Shown here in pieces: positions 11,714-24,639 of a stretch of 64,000 nt of DNA. Every line of letters begins with the position of its first letter. Positions within the stretch are counted from its first letter, which is position 1. A program made the position numbers and the translations under genes. The DNA is from Embiotoca jacksoni (Eukaryota; Chordata; Actinopteri; Embiotocidae), in assembly GCA_022577435.1 (NCBI GenBank), contig JAKOON010000027.1:2936122-3000121 (forward strand), given 5' to 3'. The notes beneath the pieces are model-generated. The model worked only from the letters and a program-made list of their open reading frames with translations, ran no database searches and was not told where the DNA came from.

Positions 11714-12551
11714 CAACTGTCCTGGTGGCCAAGAAACAATACCTTCATTTCTTCTTCTTTGAGAGGAAAAGCAACACAATTCAATTCTTGAATCAAACTG
11801 GTTTCTGGCAGCAAACTTGTTGTTCAAGCGGTTAAATTGTAAAAAAAACAAAAAAAACAAAAAAAAAAACTGTTGCTAGGTAACGGCAACATGGACAGCG
11901 TCTAGGAGCCAAATAGGCTAACAATTTAGCAAGCTAACACGGGGGTAATGTAATAAAAGGCACGGAGGGAAAAGATGAGGCCGTTATGAAGATCAACATT
12001 TTCCTCAGACGCAGGCTATTATCTAAGTGACGAAGATATAATTATAATATATCAGCTCGACATCCAACGAAAGTCAAAATTGGAATAGTAGGTGTTTACA
12101 GTTTGGGAAATAATTTTCCAAAGAAGTTTGGATCTTCTGGAGATTTGAAAATGTGTTTCTTATGACCCCTCGCTGCCTTCTCGGATCTCGCAAATTAACT
12201 TTCTGGATGTGATTTTGTTCTTACATTGATGCAAAATGCCCCCCCACCCCAAAAAAAGAGGACTTGACCAAGACCAAAAGCTGGAATAAACTGCGATTAT
12301 CCTAAAAAGGTCAAAACTGGACCAAAAGACTTGCTGCGTGTGTCCTGCTGACACACTCCCATGTATCTATTGGAGATCACTCCAAGTTCAGCTACTGTTA
12401 TTTTTACGGCCTCGCCCTTTTTTCTCTTTGTGCAGCATCTGTTCCCGTCTTATGGCTGCGCTCGAATTTTAAAAGAGAAAACATTCCAGCTGCAGAAAGC
12501 ATTGCCGTCCGAGAAAAACGCAGCGACGTGAGCATCACAGCGATGCACGTG

Positions 12552-12581
<30 letters not shown>
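12552..12581. repeat. (CA)n microsatellite
   Basis: A pure CA array of about 15 units, 30 bases before a copy of the CCATTCACAAA motif. Confidence 0.9.
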
Positions 12582-12582
<1 letters not shown>

Positions 12583-14329
12583 CTCCTGTAATAAAACACA
12601 CACTGCCGTCCATTCACAAAGCGCCGCTGCCGACACTCGGGCTGCGCTGCCTGGCTCACCCCCCATCCCCATCCCCATCCCACCCCGGCTTTGACAGAGC
12701 TGCTCTGAATCAACACGGAGAAGTTCAGCTTTTACTTCCCCTCTGGAAGCCGTTAAACGCCTGTTACGCTGCACGCCTGACCACCACCAACGCATTTTCA
12801 GAGAATTTGATTGACTTAAAGGTCGACTAGATAGATAACGTCGTAAAAGAGAAAGTTGCTGCATCTATTTTAAAAGTTCATATTTGGGGCAACCAAAGAT
12901 GTGTTTACAACTACACGAAGTCAAAAACACCTTTCTTCACTATACAAGAGGAGTTGCGTGGGATTAACAAAATCGTGAAAAAAAAAATCCTGCACATTTT
13001 AATGAAAGACTGACAGTAAAATAGGCCTGCGCGTCTCCGAGGTGTTGCCAGTGGTGGAATAACTCATGTCAATGTCATGAATGAAGGTTTACTCCCCTTA
13101 ACTCAAAGTGCTGCCTCAGCCAGTCTCTCACAACCAGCCCATTCATAAAACTGTGGGGCTGAAGTTTGTGTGTACAAAAAAAAAAAAAGAGCGTGTGCGC
13201 AACAGGTCGAGTGTGTTTATGTGTGTGTTTATGTGCGTGTGTGTGTATATGTATGTATAAGTGGATGAGAGGGCTGTCAAAGGAAATCATCTGTTCACGT
13301 AAGAGAAATCAGCCATTTCACTCATAAACAAAAACAGAAATGCCGCAACAAACGCGGCCGTTGAAGAAGCCTCGCCTCCTCGGAGGAGCGAGAGGATCTG
13401 CAGACGTCTGGCAGGCACCTGGCTGCTATTTCTTTTTTTTTTTTTTTTTTGCACACTTTGTTGCATAGCAGCTGTATTTTGGAAAGCGGAGAACACAGAG
13501 CTGCATGTTTCTCTTTTGGGGAAGAGAGGGAGTTGGTGGGGAGGTGGTGGGGAGGGTCGCTCTCCCCCAGGCCCCCCCATCACCCCACGCTCCAAAACAG
13601 GGCCTGATTGGGCCAGTTCTGATCCAGAAAAACAGCGCAAACAAGAGGAAGGCTGTGAATTCATGACAAAGCAGAACACACAGAGCCAGAGAGACACACT
13701 GCTGGGAGGATTTGGTTGGAGCTGGGTTACTAGAACCACTTTTTTATTTTTCTTCTTCTTCTTTCTGTTTTGAGCCAGTCAGTTTTCAGGGAAATATGTC
13801 AAATAAATCAAAATCCAGTTTTTAATTTGTGAGAATTTGCAGGTTGTTTTTTTTTGTCAGATAGGAAATTATAACTTGTATAACTGGGTTTTCTGGACTG
13901 TTTTTCAGGCAATCTGATAATGCCATGTTGGACTTTGTACACTTTTTGGACATTTTGTAAACCAGACAATCAAGAAGTTAATCACGCAGCCAGATATATT
14001 AAAACAAAAGAAGATTTTGCAAAAATTCTTGAAAAACATAAAAGAACAAAACAAACAAAAGCCATAAAATACGAGATGTCGTTTAAATTGTTAATTGTTT
14101 TAATAGTCGTTGCATGCAACATTGATTTGAAGGAGTTCAATTCAGTTTCATATCTTTCTTCTTCTTCTTCCTCTGCTCTCACTTGACTTTTCTCCACTCG
14201 CCGTAAACTCGCTCTCTGAGAAGCAACTGTAACGGCCACAACTTCCTATATAATTACTGCAAGGCACAAAACTAAACAATCGTCCCACACAAGTCTAAAA
14301 TCACTGGATTAGTTCACATCTTGGAACGC

Positions 14330-14333
<4 letters not shown>

Positions 14334-14401
<68 letters not shown>
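14334..14401. repeat. (GT)33 microsatellite
   Basis: A long pure GT array, followed by a purine-rich stretch (GAGA, GGGA) to about 14690. Confidence 0.96.
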
Positions 14402-14403
<2 letters not shown>

Positions 14404-14557
14404 CAGAGGAGAGACAGAGAGAAAAGGGAAAGGGGAGGCAAAGAGGGAGGCAGAGGGGTCCAGATTTTTAAATTTGACTTAGTTTGTACAGACACAGGAA
14501 GGGAGGGAGGGGTTTGGAGTGTCCACTTGGAGAGCAGGGAGGGAGGGCGATGGGGTT

Positions 14558-14688
14558 GGGGGGGGGGGGGGGGGGGCTGGGGTTAGTACTGTAGGGCTTT
14601 TTTATGAATGAAGACTGAAGGAGAGAGCAGCAGAGGACTGAGAGGGAGAAGGAGAGAGAAAGCGAGAGGGGGGGGGGGGGGGGGGGGG
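14558..14688. repeat. Two poly-G runs in a purine-rich block
   Basis: Runs of about 19 G (14558-14576) and about 21 G (14668-14688) flank a purine-rich segment. They may form quadruplexes, and they are also where base-calling and assembly errors are likely. Confidence 0.85.
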
Positions 14689-15154
14689 AGGCACACTTCC
14701 TTTTACGCACACGGGGAAGAAAATTTATGAATGGGTCACATCTCTCGAGCTGCTCTGAGTGTAAACAACATACTTGGACAAAGAAGAACAAGCTCTCGGC
14801 GCTCCATTTAAAAAAAAAAAAAAGAAAAAAAAAGTGGGCTCTCAAAAAACGAAAAGTATCGACGTGTCCAAACAATTTTTTTTTTTTAATTAAGTACGTG
14901 CGCTATAAATTTGACTGACACCTCCATGTGTTTCTTCCCCACAGGCGGTAAACAGACAAAAGGAAGCGGAGCGTCAGGCGAGGGTAACCCCCCCCCCCCT
15001 CCTCCTCTAAAGCAAAACAAACATGAATCCTTCTCTTCTCTTGATGAGATAAAAAAAAAAAAAATTTTAAAATCACATAAATCTCCCTAAGAGCCAATCA
15101 CATTAGGTCAATGGGAAAAATATGATTATCACCGATAACTCAATTATACCATTT

Positions 15155-15156
<2 letters not shown>

Positions 15157-15232
<76 letters not shown>
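15157..15232. repeat. (CA)37 microsatellite
   Basis: An uninterrupted CA array of about 75 bases in the 13.3-kb intron. Confidence 0.97.
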
Positions 15233-15234
<2 letters not shown>

Positions 15235-17059
15235 GGGTCAGCAAGTACATAAAAGCTACATGTTTGCGTAACCTTCCCTCGGTGGCAGCCTGCAGACAGA
15301 GCACGCTTGTTAGTTGCGAGCTGAGGGAGAACGGGCCAGATGAGATAGATTTACCAGATGTGCAGGTATTGCACAATCCCCCCCCCCCCTCCAAGCCTCC
15401 GCCCCCTCTAATCTAAGCATTCCCAACATCTCGCACTGTTTTCTCGCCCCTTTTCTTTCGCTGGCTCCCTCCTCTCCCCCTCTATCCCCCTCTCTCTCTC
15501 TCTCTCTCCCTGGCAACACCACACCCGAGCAGGTAACAACTTGACTCGGTAAACAACATTGTTTAATTTTAACAGGGCGCCGCTTTCAATGAAAGCCTCA
15601 ATTATAGTCCGGTCACCTGGGATTAAGGCTTTGCTATTTGCTCTTTTCTTTTTTTGTATGTTTTGGAGTTTCCAAAACAGGTGACTCACCTGTTTTGTTT
15701 TTTTAATGCCAGACACTGAGAATGCCATTCAGTATGGGAAAAGATATACGCCTTCTTTGTTGTTGTTGTTGCGGCTTTTAATAGACACATACAAGACAGA
15801 GAACAAACACAAAAGATGAATATATTTATAGTCGCTTGTCAGCCTCAATTTTCCATCAGTCAAAGCTGAATAGAGCTGCTCCGACTGCACTCTGCGGCCA
15901 TTGACTGCGATCAGCGGGGACACCGTCTGTCAACGCGGGACAGTCTCTGCCGCGTATAAGTGAGCTGCCCGTCAAACCCGAGCCCCCCTGACCCTGCAAA
16001 TCATACCCAGGTCAACCGTTAGCGGAGGCCTGACAGCTGATTGGCTGACAGGCCAAAGGGGGTTAAGTAGACATGACCTCTGCGTGCCCCGGGGTTCATC
16101 TGCACTTCCTCCGCCGCATTGTTGGCCGACGGACAGCGACAATGTCGCGCAGGGGCCGATGTGTCACCGGGGGGGTGGTGGGGTGGGGGTCACCGGGGGG
16201 CGCTGAGCAGTCGTGACTGGTTAACTCACACGATGTCTGCCCGACAAAAAGAAGCAACGGTTTTCAATCGGAGGAAGTGCCTTTGAGCTGCGACTGAAAG
16301 CTGCCAGTTATACTTTGGGGATGGGGGACTATTCTTGAAGTCTTTAGCTTGGTAACCATTTCAGTGTCACTGCAACAGAAGGAGAAGCCTGCAGTGTTTT
16401 GAATGGGACAGAAAAAAAAAAAAAGTGTTTGTCGAGTGACACGTCCTCCCACCTAGATCCTGAATCGCCATTGTTAAGACAACACAACAAGAAAAGGGAA
16501 ACTTATTCAAATAGCCGCTCAGTTGTGCAGCCCAGGAATTTGCTTTTCTATTTTCCACCTTCCGACGTGCACAAAGGAAGAAAAAAAAATCTTTGTACCT
16601 GCAGCCCTTGAATCATTTTCTACTGGTTTCCTGCGTTGCACCTATTCAGCTTTTCAAAGGCATGCAAATGCAACGGCGGCGCACAATGCTGGCATCCAAA
16701 TTCACGTCGTGATGACCGGGGTCATTAGGCCTTCGGTTTCTGCATAGCTTTGCCTGCCAAAGAGATTACTGTAACATCAGCGAGTTACAGTATCCCCGTC
16801 TGAGCCTCCGGCGGCTTCACGGCCAAAAACCTGACCGCTGCTCTCGTCCTCGCTCGTCCTCATGACACTCACGCTTTAACTGGAATCACGCGAACGGGAC
16901 ATCTGGACCGAGTCTGTCCGTGCACGGATCAATAACTGATTAAATAAACAGTGGAAAGATCCAATCTGGTCAGAAAAATCGGATGTTTTTGGGACTCAAA
17001 CACACACCGGGCACATCTACACGCGTACATTCAGGAAGACCGAAAATGAAAGTACTCAC

Positions 17060-17113
17060 AGTTCTCGGAGTGGAAATCAGGAACAAACTGCTCATCACTG
17101 TCAGGAACCTGAG
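17060..17113 (-). CDS. etv4: etv4 coding exon, residues 66-83, acidic activation domain with VP degron
   Basis: This 54-base exon encodes AQVPDSDEQFVPDFHSEN. Ala66 is split across the junction (G|CT). The acceptor is AATTTCAG and the donor AACT|GTGAGT. The motif DEQFVPDF is nearly invariant in ETV1, ETV4 and ETV5; in the family it carries the Val-Pro signal recognised by the COP1 ubiquitin ligase. It completes the N-terminal acidic activation domain. The long introns on either side (5.7 and 13.3 kb) isolate this exon. Confidence 0.95.
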
Positions 17114-20100
17114 CTGAAATTAGAAGACAAAAAAAAAAAAAAAAAAAAAAAAAGAGACGCAATCAGATTTGTATTATTATTATTATAACAAAACTTAGAC
17201 CTTTCTCCGTCTCTTCTTTCACCCTTCATTCGGTCTTCCTTGAAATCGGAGTCAGAGCCAGGCAGGGTTCGTTCAGTTGACCTTCACTTTGTGATTTATT
17301 TATTTTTTGCAGCGTGCCAGCACTTTCCTCACCCAGAGATCAATTCACGAGAACACGGAGCCGCCGAATAGACGGTAACCTGCCGACCTGCTTTCATGAA
17401 TTTAACATTTCTCAGCACGTACGTTGAGCATAAACACAAAGATAACAGCAAAACCTTTGTGGAAGGGAAAATATTTGTATTTTAAAATTCACCACGTAGC
17501 AGAAAACAACCACATAAAGGAGAAGTTTTTTCAGCCTTTAAAAGTTTATTGAAGGTCATTTTAATTTAATTCCACTAGTTTGTTCACTTTAAAATGTTTT
17601 TTTCCACTTCAAAATGCCACTTCTTGTCCGTCAGTCAAATCAAACAGGGCAGATCCTCTCATGTGGCCGACTGTTGCTTTAATCTGTATGACAGGATGAC
17701 TAAACTTCTTATTTTCTACAATAACTCATCAGTCGTGTGACCTGCAGCTTTTCTGCGTATTTCCCGGAGAAGAGACGAAACGGGCTGTTCTTGCTGAACG
17801 AGAATCTGTCAGCCGCTGGTGACAAACCATCTGTCTGGATTCCACTTTTGTCTTCGTCCCCAAAGTGTCTGGAGACTCTCTTAAAAGCAGCAGTCTGGAC
17901 TTCATCTGCTGCGAGTGGACGAGGAATCGCTTAGAGCCACAGCGGATGGAAAACAAGGAAACGGGACTAAAAGCAAGAGAGAAGGCAGATGTATTTGTTG
18001 TGCTGTGAATGAATGTTTGTTTGTTTTTAAAGCAACATTAAGACTCGATATCACCGTCTTCCAACCGACGTCATATTCAGTTACGTCTCAGCGACACGTA
18101 GATGTAAGTGTCTAAGTCAATGCGAGGGTCTAGTATGTGTGATATCTCCATCTGATCTGTAATTACTTGCAGCGGTGTACAGTTACATCGGCCCCTCATG
18201 ATGAAACTCATTTAACTGAATAAGCAGAAGCCGGTGAGGCTGAGCCCAGGTGCAGCCGGGCTAGACAGACGCCATTGTACCACTCTGTCTCTCTTCTTTT
18301 TCTTTTTTTTTTTAGGAATCCAAACCCATTCACAATTGTCCTTTTGAAGCTTTGGACTTTAGAGTCGCACAAACACATTAGAGCAAAAGCCAAAATCATT
18401 TAACTGCCAACACCCTGCCAGAGGGTGAGGAGGTCAAATTCAGCCACTGGCACTGTGTTTGCCCACTCGTGAATTAATGACCTAACCCCCGATCCGAGAG
18501 CTAGCAACCTTTTTATTCTGGCAACGCTCCAGCTGCACGACTTTCTACGTTTTTTGTATTTTTTTTTTTTCTTTAAAAGTGTTTTCACTCACACTTGCGT
18601 CACTGTTAAACCGGACCGGTGAGGAAAACTTGATGGCTATCATTAAATATCATGAACCCAAAAACACACCGCAGGTACTTGAGCAGCACGCTTACAGGAG
18701 GGATAAAGAGCTGCCTTGTAAATGAATCCCTGTATTAAAAAAAACAAACCATTTGCAGAGCGCACCATGACTCGGCAACACCACCTTTGATTGTAACCTC
18801 ACCCAAGAAACCAAAATCTGACCTCCGCGGCCTCATCTCTCTCACCTCATCGACTGTTTCCAGACACACAGAGAGAGCGAGAGAGAGACAGAGCAGCAGA
18901 GACAGAGGACAAAAAGAGGAAATAAGAAATTCAAATCCACTTTCTTGTCGTCACACTCCTCCTTCCTGTGCAGAGGAAACCGGATGACTCCGTTTCGGAG
19001 CATGTTCTGATAAATGACATCGATTTCTTATATAACGCCGCATCCTGTGGTTTACTATACCATAATAATATTACCCCCTTTTAACTTTTCTGTCTTTTGC
19101 CCTCGGGGAGGGGGTGGGAGGGAGGGATGAGGGGGAGTAAAGCTGGCTGCATGAGACAGAGCAGGGGCGACTATTTAGTTCTGTAGATCCAACGATCAAT
19201 CATGTCCACTGGTTGTCCAAAACAGAACATGCTCGACCTCATAAAGACACAAGGAGAGAAGAAACACCAACGATGAGCATCAGACATTATCGCGACCCTG
19301 GCGTGTGCGTGTACGCGTGCTTTCCTGTGCATCTGATTTGTTTCCAGGAACACCTTCGTCAGGGGCTTTGCGATGCAAGTCAGCACAAGAAGGAAAGTGT
19401 GTTTATACGAGCGGAGACGTATGTTCTCCCCGATGCTTCCAGGCACCTTGAATGACTTTTTTTTTTCTCCCAGTGGGAGATCCTGGGCGGAGCTAAGCAG
19501 CCGCAGTCATATAAACCTAAAGGCCAAAATGAGACAAGATGTGACAAGCTCCTGAACTCTTGCCATTCACTGCTTCACCCTTTCTGTCTCGCTCTTGTTT
19601 CCGCTCTCCTTTTGCAAGAAGAAGAAGAAGAAGAAGAAAAAAAAAAACTCCCTCCAGCTAACCGGCTTTTACAACCTCGGTGAATCCCTCACAACTGCAA
19701 TCAGTCATGATCAGGTCTTTAATTAATGCAACAGGAAAGGAGAGGTCTTAGCCGGGGAAGCTGAAAACAAGCCAGTACTTAAGGTTAAATAACGCTTTGA
19801 TAAAGTTACACTTCCATCTTTCTGTCCTGCTTATTTTTTTCTTTATTTTTACCTTGTTCCGTCTGTGTGACTCAACAATGAGCGACCACACGGTTTATAA
19901 AAGGACATCATATAAAGTCTCCTTTAAAAGGCTGGTTTATCTAACTATAGAAAATAACTACATCTTCATTTACCTCCTGGTAAGAGAGGTGAATGGAATG
20001 TAGTTTACGTTAATTTAAAGTTTGAAAAATATAAATTATATTATTTAAGAACATAATCTCTTTCTAGTCCAAAGGCTACATGACACAATAAGTCTGAATG

Positions 20101-20183
20101 ACATTGAGTTGATCTGATTATAATTGTTTGGTATTTTTTTTATTGACTTTTTGCTTTTAGATCAAACTTTTTTCAATCATTTC

Positions 20184-20218
<35 letters not shown>

Positions 20219-22814
20219 TTATTTTTTTAATAAACCATCATTTTTACTAAAGTGTGTTGTTATGAGCTGATTTGAAACAGGGCTGTTTAAATGACCTCAT
20301 TCAACAGAACCAGATTCATGTTTTTGCATTGAAAGATGAATATCTTCATTTTGAAGTACAAAAAGCATTTAAATTAATTAAATAATATTCAACGAGAGAT
20401 TAGTATTTCATCTTAATATCACTGATCTCGTCTCGTGCGCCATGTAGATTTTTGGTGAGCTTAATGAGTACGTTTTGCCTGCTGACATCAGGGATCTATT
20501 CGTTTGGTAGAAAGTATTTCCAATAATACTTCTATTCAAACTAACCAGGAACAACACGTTTTAGATTATTTTAAAATATGTTTTTTTTTCCCAAAGCTCT
20601 AAGCAACACAAACTAATCTTAACTCACCGCCGTTGTAGTGAGATGGTGGCAAGGATATCTTAACATGGGTGACAACAAACTGGGGAAAAAAAAAAAAAAC
20701 TCTACAACTAGTGGTGAGATGAAAAGCTCATTTTCAGTGAACTAAACCTTTAAGTGTGGTCTTTACTGGCTAAATCTGTGAAAACAAATAAGACTCCAAC
20801 TTTGAAGCGACACCCATTGTTTTTGGGTTTTTATTGGTTCTGGCTTTCGTCTTTGTCCGCGGGAGACGCAGGTGTGAAGTGAACTTGCCGGTTTTTGACG
20901 CTGCATGAGAGAAGGTGCGAAAGCTAACATGGAAGCGGCATTGTTTGCCATAAAGAGTAGCTGGGCAGAGAGCGGGCTTAAATGTCTGTCTTCTCTTCAT
21001 GCAACTGTCTACAAAGTGTCTCCGGCTGCAATTGTTTCACTTCCCTGATTCACCGTTTTGAGGTGACATAAGCAACTTCTCATACTTGGAAGCATTAAAT
21101 TCCACTTTGCCTTTCACTAAACAGCAACGATACACCGAGCTGAAGGAGAACAGCATTTATGAAGAAAACACACTCCTGCCATAAATTTCAGATTCCCTCC
21201 AGACATGTTTAAAGACATAAAATCAGCACTCAAGAAGCTGTGTCTGATAAAAAAAAAAAAAAAAAGGAAAAAAAAAAAGTTCAATGCTCAATGACCTGGT
21301 TAAAAACTGTTTTTTAACCATTTAAAAACTATGAACGTGTAATTATTTGCCATTTCAAAAGTTTAACAATAGGACACAACATGTCTTCAACTTTTACAGT
21401 ATATATGCACAACAGGCTCCAACTTTTTTTACTTGTGTAAGTTGCACACTGTCGCTTTCCAAACTAATTGTGTTATCACAAAGTTTGTGGAAGACTTAGG
21501 CCCACATATTTTGTATACGTGGTTTGGGGGTTGTCATCTCCCCAAAACTTTAGGTTTTTCCAATTAAAAATATGCTATTTCTTCTAGTTTTTAAACCGAT
21601 CTTCTCACCAGATGTGGGTGAAATCTTCCAAAAATGTTGAAAAGCCAGAGCCGACAACACAAAAACAGACAAAACGTGCTACGAAGTCATTTGGTTAGTT
21701 CTGATGCTCTTCACAATGGTTTTACATTCAATTGGCTTAGTTGGCGCCCAAAATGGGTGGTGGGTGCTGCGCCGAAGCCTTAAAATGGTTAAAAAAAAAA
21801 AAAAAAAAAATTCCTGTTCATGTACTTTAAACTCAGATTTAAGGTGAGCACCAAGAAACAGTTAAAAAAAAAAAAATCCTTCCAGTGTCAAACTCTGCAC
21901 ATTTAAACTCAACCATTCAAGCAACAATAAGAAAACGAGGGTCAGAGAAGGACTTTAAACGGGACCTATCGTGTTGATGTGTCACATAAGAATGTAAATG
22001 TAAAAAAAATAAGTGCTAATTCCCTTTAAACTTTCACATCAAAGCACATCAAAGCAACTGACATAACAAAATTCACACCTCGTGGTGCAGTTCCCATTTT
22101 TACTGGCAGCTTCAGAGCACACAGAGCCACTGTCCTGCCACCACTGGGCTCCAGGTTACCATCAAAAAACACTCAATGACTCACGGCTTGTGCCCCCCCC
22201 CCCCCCCCGCCCCACACACACACTTCTTGACATACAGTATAATTACTCTATTAGGGCTCACGTCATCAGTGCACTTATTAAGTCTACTAGCTGACAATTG
22301 CCTCTGACTGGGCCTCATTTCATCGCTATGTGGTTTTTGAGTGACACAAGCCAAATAGCCTGTTTGTTTGCACTGGCTGCTCGCTGGCTGGCTGGCACGC
22401 ACGCTACATGCCAACATGGCCAAAATAGGATATGCTCAAAGCTAATAACGTCCCGTCTGTGTTCACTCTGGCCACTTTTTTTTTTCTTTTTTTTTTAAGA
22501 TGGGGTGTTTTATAGTTTTGAGCATGTGTGTTGCATGAACAAAATGTGGGCTCCACAACAAGGCAGCAAAACTAAAGAGCTCATCTTTTTCAATCTTTTT
22601 TTTACAAAAGTTTTATGAAAGTGCTCCAATAAAAAAGTGAATTAATGAGACATTATCAGCATTTGTGACACTATTCTGACTTTTGGAAGACAGATTAATT
22701 CAGGTATTTTTTTTCCTGTGTTCACTACTCTTGTCTAGACAGACACAGCATCAACTTGTTGTAATCAGCACAGAAAAGCACAGAGAGGAAAAGCAGCCTT
22801 CAGGCAAGTCTCAC
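17114..22814 (-). other. etv4: etv4 5.7-kb intron
   Basis: This intron lies between the two exons that make up the acidic activation domain. It contains A tracts at about 17130-17153 and 21249-21266, an (ATT)n array at about 20188-20219 and a C tract with CA units at about 22193-22222. It is AT-rich from about 19,800 to 20,600. No coding segment or recognised transposon was found. Confidence 0.85.
20188..20219. repeat. (ATT)n microsatellite
   Basis: Ten or so ATT units in an AT-rich part of the etv4 intron. Confidence 0.9.
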
Positions 22815-22862
22815 CTTCTGTGAGCCACGTCTCTTGGAGCTGGATTAAATCCTGGAAGAGGT
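22815..22862 (-). CDS. etv4: etv4 coding exon, residues 50-65, start of acidic activation domain
   Basis: This 48-base exon encodes DLFQDLIQLQETWLTE. Its first codon is split with the previous exon (G|AC gives Asp50). The acceptor is TCTGCTCAG and the donor AGAAG|GTGAGA. The segment corresponds to the amphipathic helix of the PEA3 N-terminal activation domain, which in the mammalian family contacts Mediator (MED25). The aromatic and leucine residues expected on the hydrophobic face (L51, F52, L54, L57, W62, L63) are present. Confidence 0.95.
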
Positions 22863-23056
22863 CTGAGCAGAAAACATAGAACGAGAAAAAGTCAGCACCA
22901 GTTCGACCACTTCTCACTGATATTAGTCTAATCCCAATAATATCCCAAAATGCAACGGCTAAGACACTGACAGGCATTGCCCCGGGTATTGATAGACCAT
23001 GATGTAAACATACGTCATGTAAAGACACGATAGGCCAAAACTGCGAACTACTTTAC

Positions 23057-23147
23057 CTTCGGATTCCTGAGGGGGTAATTCTGTGTCCATGTATTTCCTT
23101 TTCGCTGCCATCAACAGTCTATTAAGGGGCCCATTTCCTTGCGACTT
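23057..23147 (-). CDS. etv4: etv4 coding exon, residues 20-49
   Basis: The exon begins after TTTTGCAG and opens with KSQGNGPLNRLL. It continues through a basic patch (AAKRKYMD) and the acidic segment ELPPQESE. It is 91 bases long, entered in phase 0 and left in phase 1 at a donor GAAG|GTAAAG. The (R)KRK(F/Y)(L/M)DT pattern is shared with ETV5 and ETV1, which supports a PEA3-group assignment. Confidence 0.94.
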
Positions 23148-23692
23148 CTGCAAAACCCATAGATGTTAACAGAGGAGAAGTGTTAGACAGAGTCCAACAG
23201 GGCATTTCCAGCACATCAGTGTCAGAATAGTTGAGGAGTCTTTTACTAAGAGCAGGAAACAAAAACAAAAAACATGAAGTGATGCACATTTCACCAACAA
23301 AAACAAGCAGTAGTAACAAAAACAACAATAATATTTAATGGAGTATGATTTTAAGCCTACTGCATTGGGTGAAGTGCAAGCCCCAAAGAAAAAAAACATC
23401 ACATTTCTCAGTTGTGGAGGCAATCTTGAGGAAAAAACAAACGCGCTGTTTGCTTCCGAGCAAAGTGCCCATTTGGCACACATTGACACGCTCCTCCACC
23501 GAAGTAGCTCAGAAGAAACCCGCCGCCAAAACATCTATCAAAATGCGTTACATGCTACGCTTTACTTTGCGGACGTTTTTTTTTCTTCTGGTAGTTTTAA
23601 GCGGGGTGACAAACATTTTTTTTTTTTTTTCTACCGCGCACACACACACACACACACAGCTGCTTTCAGGCAAAACTCGTGCAGACGCGACG

Positions 23693-23725
<33 letters not shown>

Positions 23726-23839
23726 TGTGTGTGAGAGAGAGAGAGAGAGAAATAAAAAGCCCGGTAGCTCGAGTCACTGTTTAAGGCATTGAGAACAAAA
23801 AAAAAAAAAGTAGTAACTGCAAAGTTCATCCATACGTAC
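23148..23839 (-). other. etv4: etv4 first coding intron (about 0.7 kb) with CA and GA arrays
   Basis: The intron lies between the start-codon exon and the next exon. It contains (CA)n at about 23640-23659 and a GA array broken by GTGTGTGT at about 23694-23750. T tracts lie nearby. Confidence 0.88.
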
Positions 23840-23896
23840 ATTTGCTAAAGTGTAAGGCACTTGCTGGTCCAAATATCCATCCATCTTATAATCCAT
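23840..23896 (-). CDS. etv4: etv4 first coding exon (start codon, residues 1-19)
   Basis: The exon encodes MDYKMDGYLDQQVPYTLAN. It starts at an ATG (23896-23894) and ends at a donor reading AAT|GTACGT, phase 0. The DQQVPYT motif near the start is typical of PEA3-group proteins, which fixes the start. A second in-frame ATG lies at codon 5. A possible splice acceptor (ACTCAG) sits about 25 bases upstream of the ATG, so this exon may also carry a short stretch of 5' untranslated sequence. Confidence 0.95.
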
Positions 23897-23973
23897 CCGT
23901 TAACCGTTTGTGGTCATTTAGGCTGAGTGGAGTGCGATCCACGCAGCCTTACAGGGAGAGGAGGGAGCGCTGC

Positions 23974-24024
23974 TTGTGAATGGAGCTGCGTGGAGGCTGC
24001 ATGCATAATGAGCTCCATTCACAA
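23974..24024. repeat. 14-bp perfect inverted repeat upstream of the etv4 start codon
   Basis: TTGTGAATGGAGCT at 23974-23987 pairs with AGCTCCATTCACAA at 24011-24024 across a 23-base spacer. Each arm holds the TTGTGAATGG core seen elsewhere in etv4. The repeat lies 80-130 bases upstream of the ATG, in sequence likely to be 5' untranslated or leader intron. Confidence 0.9.
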
Positions 24025-24239
24025 AAAATGCCGAGGGGAAGTGATGGCGAGTGATTACCCAGCGGGCTGCGGCCCGCTTTACAAATCTCTCTCTCTTTTT
24101 TTTTAAATGCGTGTGTGCGTGTGTGACAGACAGCTCGTCACTTTACCTCCAAAGTTTCAGGTAAAAGTAGTTTTCCTGCGCAAACAACCCACTTCTCCGC
24201 TTTTATTTTGGAGAATGATGCGGTTTTGCTGCTCTTTTT

Positions 24240-24435
24240 TTTTTTTTTTTTTTTGCGTCACAAATCGCGTTTTGTGATTTAAAAAAAAAAAAAAAAAAAA
24301 AACTAAACACGACAGACGGTTCATAAAGAGCCTGTGAGTTGCGTGTTGTATTTCTCTTTCTTCGGGCTGTTTGCCACGTCTGCTTAGTTCACCACTTTCT
24401 TCATGAAAGCTGTGAGTGGGGGAAACAGATGTTCC

Positions 24436-24469
<34 letters not shown>

Positions 24470-24470
24470 T
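24240..24470. repeat. Poly-T and poly-A tracts in the etv4 leader region
   Basis: A T tract at about 24234-24254, an A tract at about 24280-24302 and a T tract of about 29 at 24439-24468. All lie between the candidate promoter and the start codon. Confidence 0.85.
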
Positions 24471-24639
24471 CGAGTCACAGCAACAAAACCAAACTCCCTA
24501 AAATGATTGACACGTGTAGTTGGGGCTAAGTTTGATCGTATTAAAGTGTGGTGACTTTTGAACGCCAGCTGTGCTGTCATTTCTGCTACAGACATGATTT
24601 GGGGAATAATATGGAGACTTGCTTTTCTAGCTCGAACCA

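Larger units (their letters stand above)
3750..17059 (-). other. etv4: etv4 13.3-kb intron
   Basis: This is the largest intron in the window and splits the activation domain from the SUMO/MAPK region. It contains a tRNA-derived SINE (about 5545-5830), many dinucleotide arrays and several long C or G homopolymers. No nested gene was found. At least five copies of the motif TTT(A/G)TGAATG(G/A) fall inside it. Stretches 5840-6300, 6600-8270, 8700-11110, 11850-12540 and 15240-17050 hold nothing recognised beyond short homopolymers. Confidence 0.85.
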
